This document shows, one piece after another, positions 24,285 through 32,380 of a DNA stretch of 33,149 nt. Source of the stretch: Nostoc sp. CHAB 5834. GTDB lineage: Bacteria > Cyanobacteriota > Cyanobacteriia > Cyanobacteriales > Nostocaceae. A program made the translations under genes and the position numbers. The number at the start of each line of letters is the position of its first letter. Position 1 is the first letter of the stretch. The stretch spans positions 1 to 33,149 of the forward strand of contig JAIVFU010000073.1 of the NCBI GenBank assembly GCA_020829485.1, in the 5' to 3' direction. The notes under the pieces were generated by a model that saw only the letters and a program-made list of their open reading frames with translations, was not told the origin of the DNA and did not search any database.

Positions 24285-24599
24285 CTAAATGACCACTGCT
24301 TTAGTTTTTACCTGTTCTGATATAGAGGCAGCTATTTCCTCTAGAGGGGCAAGAGCAGTATTGTCTAAATCTGAGGCTAAAGATTGACAAGATGTTAAAA
24401 CTGGAGCTGCATCTGGTAAACCCCAAGCATCTTCCAAGGTTTCCCAAGAAGGTGCAAAAGGTGGGAGCGCCAAAGAGCAAGCCTTCCAAGCCGCTTGAAC
24501 TGGTGCGCCCAACTGTTGGCACATTCCGCCACGGCGACCTTCTGGCTGGTAATGACGGCAATATTTACAGGCAGATGCTAAAACTTTAATGGGTTTCAT
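24285..24599 (-). CDS. Cysteine-rich cyanobacterial protein of unknown function
   Basis: A 104-residue protein with a conserved-looking N-terminal half: ACKYCRHYQPEGRRGGMCQQ, then APVQAAWKACSLALPPFAP. Cysteines 11, 14, 27 and 41 could bind a metal ion or cluster. The C-terminal half is acidic and of low conservation by its look. I recall this type as widespread in cyanobacteria, but with no assigned role. It converges with menB. No signal peptide. Confidence 0.7.
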   Translation of the reverse strand: MKPIKVLASACKYCRHYQPEGRRGGMCQQLGAPVQAAWKACSLALPPFAPSWETLEDAWGLPDAAPVLTSCQSLASDLDNTALAPLEEIAASISEQVKTKAVVI

Positions 24600-25027
24600 T
24601 CGGATTCATCTTTAGTGTCATTTCTGGCTGAATTTCATCTTTATATTCTGCTTCTATATATAAAGACAGAGAAAAGCCAAAAAGTCATTATTTTCTATAG
24701 GTTTCAGCGATCCCCAGTAAAAAATAAACTTCAGGATATTTTTATAATCTTGTCATATATTTAAATAATTAGTAGAGCAATTACATATAGATATCGTCTA
24801 AAACTTATTAGGGATCAAGAATAAAACCAAAGCTTTTGATTTATCTAGCCTTTTAAATTCCTCCTTAAGCCATCCTAAAGGCATAGATTTTCAGATAAAT
24901 AGTCTGCTTGAGATCCCACATTTGGCATATTTTAGCTGCAAACTATACTTCTTCTCAAGAATTAGAAATATTTAATGTAATGGCAGCAAGGTATTTCAGG
25001 ATCAACTCTGGTCAACGAAATAATCAT
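24600..25027. other. Intergenic region, nothing recognised
   Basis: 428 bases between two minus-strand genes. A+T-rich, no repeat and no reading frame of note. The promoter of the Cys-rich protein gene should lie near its left edge. Confidence 0.45.
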
Positions 25028-25582
25028 TCAACTCTTTTGCTTTGAAAACTGTTTAGCAGCACAGACAGAACAGACTTCCCAGCGCTGGAGTTCACCAGGT
25101 GGGGTGGGAGATTGACACTGGGGACAAAGGGGTAAGCCATGCGATCGCGATCGCATGATCTTCGTCCAATGCCCAAAAGCAGCATTTACATCCTTGGCGG
25201 GTGTAACATCAGGGCGGTTAATCTCATCACCAAGGTAACTGGGATGCTCATGGGGCGAAACCGTTTGTTGCTGTTTTCTCTCCACCGATGGATTCTGCCA
25301 GTTAGCAGTAGAGAAGCGAATATCAACCAGAGGTGTTGGCAGGTTTTTATTCAACTTTAAAAGCAGAGACGAGCGACCAAAAGTCAGGTTTTGTGCCCAA
25401 GCAGCACTAGAAGTTGCTACCGACAAAACATCGCGCTGAATCGACAATGGTCGAGTATTTGCGGCAACCACTGGGCCAACAACTTCTGGCCAAAACTTGA
25501 GCAGGCGTTGAAATGGTTGCTCCTGCCATTTAGCCTGCTTTTCTAGAACGCCCAAAATATCATTAATTGATTTCAACGACAT
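25028..25582 (-). CDS. DUF721 (DciA-like) protein with C-terminal zinc ribbon
   Basis: A 184-residue protein. Residues 4-92 match DUF721: INDILGVLEKQAKWQEQPFQ, then FWPEVVGPVVAANTRPLSIQRDVLSVATSSAAWAQNL in the family's order. DUF721 proteins include DciA, which helps load the replicative helicase DnaB in bacteria lacking DnaC/DnaI. After a linker, residues 150-176 form a zinc-ribbon-like end with C153-PQ-C156 and C171-SV-C174. A helicase-loading role is plausible for this protein; that is family inference. The start codon lies eight bases from a purine-rich tandem repeat on the other side. Confidence 0.78.
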   Translation of the reverse strand: MSLKSINDILGVLEKQAKWQEQPFQRLLKFWPEVVGPVVAANTRPLSIQRDVLSVATSSAAWAQNLTFGRSSLLLKLNKNLPTPLVDIRFSTANWQNPSVERKQQQTVSPHEHPSYLGDEINRPDVTPAKDVNAAFGHWTKIMRSRSHGLPLCPQCQSPTPPGELQRWEVCSVCAAKQFSKQKS

Positions 25583-25590
25583 CGTTAAAA

Positions 25591-25650
25591 GTGGGGAGTG
25601 GGGAGTGGGGAGATGGGGGAGATGAGGAAGATGGGGGAGATGGGGGAGAA
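25591..25650 (+). repeat. Purine-rich tandem repeat (GTGGGGA / GATGGGG units)
   Basis: Seven-base-like units GTGGGGA and AGATGGGGG repeat over about 60 bases in the gap between the divergent DUF721 and SPOR-like genes, right upstream of the DUF721 start. It is an STRR-type array with all G on one strand. Confidence 0.7.
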
Positions 25651-25768
25651 AGAATAACTAATGCTCAATGCCCAATTCCCAATCTATCTATTTAAATAAT
25701 TTTCGCTACTATTGTCACAAATATATCTAAAGTTAATTCCAGCAATCTACGTTTGAGGTACAGAGGCA

Positions 25769-27112
25769 ATGACTCAAAACCCCCTGAATGATTCCGGTAC
25801 TCAATCGTCTAAAACACCTGGGTTGAAACCAGCACTAGCAGCAGCGCTAGCGAGTTTAGAGGTGCCGCTAGATCAAGAGTTAGCTCGATACCGACGCACG
25901 CGAACTGGTTTGATGGCATCAAAGCAGCCCCGTGTCGCAAGTTACATGAGCAGTCAACCCCAGCCGCTAACTGCCATCCCTAAAACATCGGGCACAACTC
26001 AGTTATCAGTAATAGAAATTAAAACTAACGTGCCGCCTGCATCTGTACCCGTGAATCATCAGGGAACTTCAGCGCCAGCTACGGCAAAAATTGACGTACC
26101 ACCGACATCTTCTCTAGCTGTGAATCCTCAAAAGAACCCAGCGTCAGCTATGCCAAAAACTGAGGAACTAAATAATCTCAATGTGCCCTCCATCTCTGAT
26201 TTTGCTAAAACACAAACTCAACTTCCGCCGCCGCCGCCCAACTTTAGTAGCAGCATCGTGGCAGCAATCGTTAAAGATAGTAAAAGCGAAAACCTCTTGC
26301 AGCTAAATGACACCCCTAAGCACCCAGATGACTATTTGGAATCTAGTGAAGCACTGCTGCGAAGTCTGACAGAAGAACAACCAGAAACCAAGAAACCAAG
26401 CAATTCTAGCGATAGTCTGCTATCGCCTTTGGGTATTGGCTCGATGTTGCTGCTATTGGTAGCGAGTCTTACCTTGGGCTATGTAGTGTTCAATCCCAAA
26501 AGCTTGCCACAGTGGAATTTAGGCAAGTTGTTTAACGGGAACTCGTCTCCTGCACCAGAAAATACTCAGGAAGTCGGAAGTAGTGTCCAACCTCAGATCC
26601 AGCCACCAAGCACATCTATACCCAAGTATCCAAATTTAGCTGCTCAAGAGTTTCCTGAAGTGAGAAACCCCAATGATGTAGTTGGTTTAAAACCCAAAGT
26701 CCAACCAACCCTCGCAGTAGTGCCTAATCCAGTCGTTCCCCAAAAAAGAGCAAATCCTCAAGCGGCATTACCTGAACTCAACACAGCCCTAAAACCGACA
26801 AATCCGCTCGCTTTAGCACCACTACCGACAGTACAGCCCTTGCCTCCCCTGAATTTGCCTCCCACTTCAACGGTAAATATCTCACCAAAGCCTGATGCAG
26901 AAATCAAACCAGCAACAGATGGGTTCTATCATGTAGTGATAGATAATAGAGATGCGGCTTTTGCCTCAGCACGGGAAGTAATTCCCGATGCTTATTTATC
27001 ACCCAACAAAGAATTGGTTTATTTGGGTGCTTTTAAAACTAAAGAGCAAGTACAACAACATCTAAAATTGTTACAGGCAAGGGGAATCCAGGCACGGGTT
27101 CAGCAGCCATAA
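25769..27112 (+). CDS. Proline-rich single-span membrane protein with SPOR-like end
   Basis: A 447-residue protein. Residues 1-215 are cytoplasmic and of low complexity (Pro, Thr, Ser, Ala). A membrane span covers about 219-241 (LGIGSMLLLLVASLTLGYVV). Then comes a Pro/Asn/Val-rich linker in the periplasm (245-380). The end (about 384-447) reads FYHVVIDNRDAAFASAREVI, then YLGAFKTKEQVQQHLKLLQA, matching a SPOR peptidoglycan-binding domain. Such proteins often sit at the division septum. It heads a same-strand run with PspA and Vipp1, 63 bp before the PspA gene. Role in envelope upkeep is inferred from domain and place. Confidence 0.75.
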   Translation: MTQNPLNDSGTQSSKTPGLKPALAAALASLEVPLDQELARYRRTRTGLMASKQPRVASYMSSQPQPLTAIPKTSGTTQLSVIEIKTNVPPASVPVNHQGTSAPATAKIDVPPTSSLAVNPQKNPASAMPKTEELNNLNVPSISDFAKTQTQLPPPPPNFSSSIVAAIVKDSKSENLLQLNDTPKHPDDYLESSEALLRSLTEEQPETKKPSNSSDSLLSPLGIGSMLLLLVASLTLGYVVFNPKSLPQWNLGKLFNGNSSPAPENTQEVGSSVQPQIQPPSTSIPKYPNLAAQEFPEVRNPNDVVGLKPKVQPTLAVVPNPVVPQKRANPQAALPELNTALKPTNPLALAPLPTVQPLPPLNLPPTSTVNISPKPDAEIKPATDGFYHVVIDNRDAAFASAREVIPDAYLSPNKELVYLGAFKTKEQVQQHLKLLQARGIQARVQQP

Positions 27113-27175
27113 GTTGCAAAAATCTACGATACCATGATCAAAAATATTATTGGGTTTCGTGAATAGAGAGCCGAC

Positions 27176-27916
27176 ATGGAATTAATCAAGCGTATCCTGC
27201 GGGTGATTCGAGCTAATCTCAATAGTTTAATCGGTGGTGCAGAAGATCCAGAAAAGATTCTGGAGCAAACTGTCCTAGAGATGCAGGAAAATCTGGTGCG
27301 GTTACGGCAGGGTGTAGCACAAGCGATCGCTACCCAAAAACGTACTGAACGGCAGGCAATAGCCGCCCAGTCTCAAACAGAAGAATGGTATCGCCGCGCC
27401 CAATTGGCCCTGCAACAAGGCAGCGAACCTCTAGCACGGGAAGCTTTGACTAAGCGCCAAGCCTATAAAGAAACCGCTACAGCCCTCCTTTCCCAGATAG
27501 AGCAGCAAAACGAGATAGTCGCTAGGCTAAAAAAGGATATGCGATCGCTAGAGTTAAAAATTTCCGAGGCGAAAACAAAAAAAGATATGTATATTGCTCG
27601 CGCCCGTTCTGCTGAAGCGTCTTATCGCCTCCAGGAAATGCTCGGTGGAGTTTCTGCCACCAGTAGTCTGAGTGCTTTTGAGCGCATGGAAGAAAAAGTT
27701 TCGCAGATAGAAGCTAAATCAGAAGCGATCGCTCAACTCAGTAGCGACGACTTGGAAACACAATTTACTTCCTTGGAATCTACTAATGATGTAGATGCCG
27801 AATTGGCAGCGATGAAAGTGCAGGTTTTAAATGGGGCAGAAAACACTCAGCACAACAATCTCCTCACACAGGAGAGCCAGAAGACACAGCCTCCCCAACA
27901 GCATCAGGACTCTTGA
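27176..27916 (+). CDS. PspA/IM30 family protein (paralogue of Vipp1)
   Basis: A 246-residue coiled-coil protein of the PspA/IM30 family. It starts with an amphipathic helix (MELIKRILRVIRANLNSLI), followed by the signature GGAEDPEKILEQTVLEMQE and the long hairpin of helices to about 220. These proteins bind and reshape membranes, forming rods or rings under stress. Compared with the next gene it lacks the extra C-terminal helix of Vipp1; its end is a Gln/Thr-rich tail. About 60% of the core positions look shared with the next gene by eye, pointing to a tandem duplication. The stop is followed by a 375-bp gap. Confidence 0.85.
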   Translation: MELIKRILRVIRANLNSLIGGAEDPEKILEQTVLEMQENLVRLRQGVAQAIATQKRTERQAIAAQSQTEEWYRRAQLALQQGSEPLAREALTKRQAYKETATALLSQIEQQNEIVARLKKDMRSLELKISEAKTKKDMYIARARSAEASYRLQEMLGGVSATSSLSAFERMEEKVSQIEAKSEAIAQLSSDDLETQFTSLESTNDVDAELAAMKVQVLNGAENTQHNNLLTQESQKTQPPQQHQDS

Positions 27917-28291
27917 AGAACAGGCAAGGGGGCAGGGGGCAGGGGGAAATGACCCCATCAAGAAGTGTCCTGGAATGAGGGTGAGAACATGGGTCTGAAT
28001 TTCTCACTCAAGCAAGTATGGTTATCCTAAAGAGCGGGAAGCTAACGCAACAGGTGGGGGCAAATCCCAATTCTTTTCTATCTCCCCTGCTCCCTTCCCC
28101 GTGCCCCCTGCTCCCTGCCTCTTGGCTGAAGTTCGACTAATTACCCCTCTTTGGAGATATCTTAACAATTAAGAGTTGTTAGAACGTACTGATTCAAACC
28201 GGAAAGATTACATTGAAATAGGTAGCTATTAAAAAATAAAAAAGCTAACTGTCCAACAAAAAGCGTAAACCAAACAAGGAAAAACAAAGTT
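27917..28291. repeat. G-rich/C-rich inverted STRR arms between pspA and vipp1
   Basis: GGGGGCA units at 27921-27947 are matched by inverse TGCCCCC/GCTCCC units at 28082-28125. The middle has no reading frame. The inverted arms could fold in mRNA and thereby separate expression of the two genes. The vipp1 ribosome site (AAGGAAA) lies at the right edge. Confidence 0.55.
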
Positions 28292-29068
28292 ATGGGATTA
28301 TTCGATCGCATTAAGCGAGTAGTTAGTTCTAACCTCAACGACCTGGTTAACAAAGCCGAAGACCCCGAAAAAATGCTAGAACAAGCCATCCTGGAAATGC
28401 AGGAAGACTTGGTTCAGCTGCGTCAGGGAGTAGCCCAGACGATCGCCTCCCAAAAACGCAGTGAGAAACAGTATAATGATGCCCAAAATGAAATCAATAA
28501 ATGGCAACGCAATGCCCAACTGGCGCTGCAAAAAGGTGATGAGAACCTAGCACGACAAGCTCTAGAGCGCAAAAAGACTTATACCGACACCAGCGCTGCC
28601 CTGAAAGCTAGTTTAGATACCCAAAGCACTCAAGTTGAAACCCTCAAGCGCAACTTAATCCAACTGGAAAGCAAGATTTCTGAAGCTAAAACCAAGAAAG
28701 AAATGCTCAAAGCTCGGATCACCACTGCCAAAGCCCAAGAGCAACTCCAAGGCATGGTGCGTGGGATGAATACCAGCAGCGCAATGTCTGCCTTCGAGCG
28801 GATGGAAGAAAAGGTCTTGATGCAAGAATCCCGGGCCCAGGCACTAGGAGAGTTAGCAGGTGCAGATTTAGAAACCCAATTTGCCCAGTTGGAAGGTGGT
28901 AGCGATGTTGATGATGAATTGGCAGCTTTGAAAGCGCAAATGCTACCACCCGCTACTCCAGTAACTCAAGCGCAACTGCCACCGCAACAAGAAACCACTG
29001 CTCCTAAATCTAATGAAGTGGTTGATGCCGAGTTGGATTCTTTACGCAAGCAATTGGATCAATTGTAA
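28292..29068 (+). CDS. vipp1: Vipp1/IM30, thylakoid membrane maintenance protein
   Basis: A 258-residue ESCRT-III-like protein that forms rings and rods on membranes and is required for thylakoid building in cyanobacteria. Visible parts: amphipathic helix MGLFDRIKRVVSSNLNDLV, then NKAEDPEKMLEQAILEMQEDL, the long coiled-coil hairpin, AMSAFERMEEKVLMQE, the DLETQFAQLEGGSDVDDELA region and, after a Pro/Gln-rich linker (225-243), the Vipp1-specific C-terminal helix VVDAELDSLRKQLDQL. That last helix separates it from PspA. Its ribosome site AAGGAAA lies about 10 bp upstream. A terminator follows. Confidence 0.93.
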   Translation: MGLFDRIKRVVSSNLNDLVNKAEDPEKMLEQAILEMQEDLVQLRQGVAQTIASQKRSEKQYNDAQNEINKWQRNAQLALQKGDENLARQALERKKTYTDTSAALKASLDTQSTQVETLKRNLIQLESKISEAKTKKEMLKARITTAKAQEQLQGMVRGMNTSSAMSAFERMEEKVLMQESRAQALGELAGADLETQFAQLEGGSDVDDELAALKAQMLPPATPVTQAQLPPQQETTAPKSNEVVDAELDSLRKQLDQL

Positions 29069-29095
29069 AATTGGTAGAAAACTTATTTGAGCTAG

Positions 29096-29122
29096 TCCCA
29101 CACCTGTTGGCTGTGGGATTTT
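29096..29122 (+). terminator. Terminator after vipp1
   Basis: TCCCACA, a 9-base loop and TGTGGGA, then TTTT. Placed 28 bp after the vipp1 stop. Confidence 0.7.
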
Positions 29123-29242
29123 ACGTCATTAGTCAATAGTTAATATTCCTAATAGCTATGAATTATTGACTATGGATTATTGACGACTTTGGGATAAAGT
29201 ATTGTGTGTGCCAACTTTGATCGCCACCTGATGGAGACTGCA

Positions 29243-29578
29243 ATGAGTAAGGCTGTAATCACCATAACTGATGCTGAGTTTGAAACAGAAGTGTTAAAAG
29301 CTGAACAGCCTGTATTAGTTTACTTTTGGGCTTCGTGGTGTGGGCCTTGTCAATTGATGTCGCCCCTGATTAACTTAGCTGCTACCAAATATAGCGATCG
29401 CCTCAAAGTCGTTAAAATGGAAATTGACCCCAACCCACTCACTGTTAAGCAGTACCAAGTGGAAGGTGTACCCGCCCTTAGACTATTTCAAGACCAAGAA
29501 GTTTTGATATCCACTGAGGGAGTCATCGGTAAGGATAAATTACTCGAACTCTTAGATACGCACTTAAATAGTAATTAG
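29243..29578 (+). CDS. Thioredoxin
   Basis: A 111-residue thioredoxin from the ATG at 29243 (MSKAVITITDAEF), which has GGAG six bases upstream; an upstream in-frame ATG at 29204 would add 13 residues not found in the family. The redox motif WCGPC sits in YFWASWCGPCQLMSPL, and the cis-proline loop is VEGVPALRLF. It reduces protein disulfides in the cytoplasm. Which of the several cyanobacterial types (m, x, y) it belongs to cannot be settled by eye. A run of 7-bp repeats starts at its stop codon. Confidence 0.92.
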   Translation: MSKAVITITDAEFETEVLKAEQPVLVYFWASWCGPCQLMSPLINLAATKYSDRLKVVKMEIDPNPLTVKQYQVEGVPALRLFQDQEVLISTEGVIGKDKLLELLDTHLNSN

Positions 29579-29752
29579 TCATTGGTCATTAGTCATTAGT
29601 CATTGGTCATTGGTCACTTGTACTGAGCGTTGCCGTAAAGCCTGCGGCATAGCTAGGCTTAGGGCGCAGCCTCTCCAAGAGTTGTATTGGTCATTGGACA
29701 AAGGACAAAGGACAAATGACAAATGACAAATGACAAAGGACAAATGACTAAC
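29579..29752 (+). repeat. STRR array with an embedded dispersed repeat
   Basis: TTAGTCA/TTGGTCA heptamers (29579-29615) come first, then a dispersed repeat of about 70 bp (about 29617-29686, with GAGCGTTGCCGTAAAGCC and GGGCGCAGCCTCTCCAAGAG), then GGACAAA/TGACAAA heptamers (29697-29745). The dispersed repeat seems to have entered the heptamer array. The array supplies spurious ATG codons and the ribosome-site-like AAAGGA before the next gene. Confidence 0.7.
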
Positions 29753-30976
29753 ATGCAATTTGCAAAGCGTTTACAACCCCTGCAATCTAATGTATTTGCT
29801 GATATGGACAGAGCCAAGGCGATCGCTTTGGCAACTGGACAAGAGGTAATTGATTTGTCGTTGGGTTCTTCTGATTTACCAGCCGAGGCACATGTAATTG
29901 AGGCGATCGCTCAATCTCTTGGCGATCGCAGTACCCACGGCTATCTGTTGTTTAACGGAACTCTTGGGTTTCGTGAAGCCGCAGCCAACTGGTACGAACA
30001 AAAATTTGGGATCAAAGTCGATCCCCAAACTGAGGTACTACCTCTAATTGGTTCTCAAGAAGGGACAGCCCATTTACCCCTAGCAATACTCAATCCCGGA
30101 GATTTCGCCCTATTGCTCGATCCAGGTTATCCCTCCCATGCGGGGGGAGTCTACCTAGCTAGTGGTCAAATCTACCCAATGCCACTACGGGCAGAAAACG
30201 ATTTTTTACCTGTATTTGCTGATATTCCCGCCCCAGTCTTGGCCCAGTCGCGGATGATGGTACTAAGTTATCCTCATAATCCCACTGCTGCGATCGCTCC
30301 AATATCATTCTTCCAAGAAGCTGTCGCCTTCTGTCAGCAACACAATCTCGTCCTGGTTCACGATTTCCCCTACGTAGATTTAGTATTTCAAGAAACTGGG
30401 AACTGGGCAGATTCTTCTGGTAATCCAAAATCCAAAATCCAAAATCCAAAAGCCCTAGTTCCTTCAATTCTGCAAGCCGATCCAGAGAAAAGCGTCTCCA
30501 TTGAATTTTTCACCCTTTCCAAGTCCTACAATATGGGCGGCTTCCGCATTGGCTACGCCATCGGTAATGCCGAGTTAATTAACGCCTTACGCCAGGTAAA
30601 AGCCGCCGTTGATTTTAATCAGTATCGGGGAATTTTGAATGGTGCGATCGCAGCCCTAACTGGCCCTCAAATTGGGGTAAAATCTGCTGTTGCTACCTTC
30701 CAGCAGCGCCGTGATGCTTTCATCACTGCTTTACACCGCATTGGCTGGAATGTTCCTACTCCCCAGGCCACAATGTACATCTGGGCAAAACTGCCCTCAC
30801 ATTGGAGTCAAAACTCCATCGAATTTTGTACCCAGCTAGTCAAACAAACTGGTGTAGCAGCTTCCCCAGGTGCTGGCTTTGGTAAATCAGGAGAAGGATA
30901 TGTCCGCTTTGCCTTGGTGCATGAGCCAGCTTTGTTAGAAACTGCTGTAGAAAGAATTGCCCAGTTCCTTTATTGA
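29753..30976 (+). CDS. PLP-dependent class I/II aminotransferase
   Basis: A 407-residue fold-type I aminotransferase, related to the LL-diaminopimelate/aspartate aminotransferase group. Start chosen at ATG 29753 (MQFAKRLQPLQSN), because codons from 29723 to 29752 are heptamer repeats; ATG 29744 is also possible. Landmarks: IDLSLGSSDLP, PLIGSQEGTAHL (PLP phosphate), DPGYPSHAGGVYLASG, SYPHNPTAAIA, HDFPYVDL and the PLP lysine in TLSKSYNMGGFRIGYA. An extra segment NPKSKIQNPKAL is encoded by four AATCCAA repeats (30422-30449). The substrate cannot be fixed by sequence alone. Confidence 0.87.
   Translation: MQFAKRLQPLQSNVFADMDRAKAIALATGQEVIDLSLGSSDLPAEAHVIEAIAQSLGDRSTHGYLLFNGTLGFREAAANWYEQKFGIKVDPQTEVLPLIGSQEGTAHLPLAILNPGDFALLLDPGYPSHAGGVYLASGQIYPMPLRAENDFLPVFADIPAPVLAQSRMMVLSYPHNPTAAIAPISFFQEAVAFCQQHNLVLVHDFPYVDLVFQETGNWADSSGNPKSKIQNPKALVPSILQADPEKSVSIEFFTLSKSYNMGGFRIGYAIGNAELINALRQVKAAVDFNQYRGILNGAIAALTGPQIGVKSAVATFQQRRDAFITALHRIGWNVPTPQATMYIWAKLPSHWSQNSIEFCTQLVKQTGVAASPGAGFGKSGEGYVRFALVHEPALLETAVERIAQFLY
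30422..30449 (+). repeat. Heptamer tandem repeat (AATCCAA)x4 inside the aminotransferase gene
   Basis: Four exact AATCCAA units lie in the coding frame and give the residues SKIQNPK between the HDFPYVDLVF and SILQADPEKS blocks. These blocks are normally close together in relatives, so the repeat is an in-frame expansion on the protein surface. Confidence 0.75.
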
Positions 30977-31392
30977 ATTTCTTCTCAAGCTCAACACCAA
31001 AAATTTTTTGCAGCAAAGTCTATGAATATAACACGCGCCCTAAAGGTAGTGGCGCACAGTTTCGCGTCCCTACGAATAACCGTACTATACTGAATTTAAA
31101 ATTATTTAATTGTTGTTTTTAAAACGATTAAAAATTATCATATTGCGTAATTAGACGTAAAATAAGATCAAAATATTCTTCATCTTTTTATTGATAACAG
31201 CAGGAACTTTACCCAATCAGGTCTCCCCGTTTCTTAAACTTGGTTTGTACGCTCAGATACCAAAAATTGCTAACAATGCAGGCCGCGCTTTTAAGGAGTC
31301 GTATTGCCAAAAAGCATGTAGTCAAGACAGCCCAAGCCTAGAAACGGCAGTAGTTTAAAACTTAACTTCCAAACTGACAGAGACTTGAAAAA
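30977..31392. other. Intergenic region, no gene
   Basis: 416 bases, A+T-rich in the middle (31080-31200), with a short dispersed GTTTCGCGTCCCTACGAAT-like sequence near 31060. The promoter for the exported protein gene should be here. No RNA gene recognised. Confidence 0.45.
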
Positions 31393-32166
31393 ATGAAAAT
31401 GACTTTTCAGAAACTTTTAATTGGTGCCTTAGTGGCTGTTGGTGTGAGCGTTACCACTGTACCAGCACAGGCTGGAACCCTCACCCTCACCGGTGCTACT
31501 ATTGGTGGAACAGCAGCCAGTGATTATTTAGTCTATGATTCCAATGCTACAAATACCTTCACAGTAGCAAATACTAGTGAAAATGTACAAAAAGTTCTAA
31601 GTGGTGACATCGCCAGCCCCACTGGAAATGTGGAGCTAGCTGCTAGTAGTGAACAAGCTGGTTTTGATTTTACCAAAAACACCACCTTGACAGGTACAAT
31701 CGGTGGGAAAACCCTGACTCTAAGCAGCCTCACTTCTGATGACTGGTTTGGAGTCGGCCAAACAACTACGACGTATGGGTCAAATAACTTAGCTAACAAC
31801 TGGTTTAACCAGGTTCTAAGTTCTAATAATATCACTACTGGTTTACTCACTAAGTTCAACTCTACTCAAGAGAGTTTGTTTAAGAGCTTTCTTGGAAATG
31901 GCGGATTTCAACGCTTTAGTGACCCGAATATTTCCTATGTCAATCAAGATGACACTAGTGGTTTAATTACTATTGGTTTAGCAGGTCACTTAAATGCCAC
32001 ACCCCTTATAACACCCCTTCTAGGATTGCCGTCTAACCTATCTAAGCTACTTCCACCTTCATTACAAGCAAGTGAAATTGTCAAATACACTTATGACGGC
32101 AAAACTGATTACTTGTATCCCACATTCCGCACCCTAACTGTCACAAGTTCATTAGTACTTAACTAA
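31393..32166 (+). CDS. Exported protein resembling cyanobacterial PEP-CTERM-type proteins
   Basis: A 257-residue secreted protein. Residues 1-27 are a clear signal peptide (KMTFQKLLIGALVAVGVSVTTVPAQAG, cut after AQA). The mature part is Thr/Ser/Asn/Gly-rich and beta-strand-like, with TSDDWFGVGQTTTTYGSNN, FLGNGGFQRFSDPNISYVNQ and ITIGLAGHLNA. I associate this pattern with a cyanobacterial family often ending in a PEP-CTERM sorting tail. This protein ends at TVTSSLVLN without the Pro-Glu-Pro motif, membrane span and basic end, so it would not be anchored by that route. Function unknown. No cysteine in the mature part. Confidence 0.72.
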   Translation: MKMTFQKLLIGALVAVGVSVTTVPAQAGTLTLTGATIGGTAASDYLVYDSNATNTFTVANTSENVQKVLSGDIASPTGNVELAASSEQAGFDFTKNTTLTGTIGGKTLTLSSLTSDDWFGVGQTTTTYGSNNLANNWFNQVLSSNNITTGLLTKFNSTQESLFKSFLGNGGFQRFSDPNISYVNQDDTSGLITIGLAGHLNATPLITPLLGLPSNLSKLLPPSLQASEIVKYTYDGKTDYLYPTFRTLTVTSSLVLN

Positions 32167-32380
32167 TTGTCGATGAACAGTACTTATGAACTATAAGATG
32201 AAGTTGTATTTTAAAGCTTAATAAGAATTTATTCTATTAATGTGTGATTAACTTAAGCCAAAGCCTCCAGGTGTGTATGTGAAAGAAGAGAGTGAAAACT
32301 CACGCGGTTGACATTACAAATAAATTTGTAGGTTCATCAAATGCGAAAATGATAGTTGTTGTAACTTTCATTTCATAACC

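Noticed and set aside
29579..29752. Regular repeats that might suggest a CRISPR array
   Set aside because: The unit is only 7 bp, has no unique spacers and fits the STRR type; no cas genes are near.
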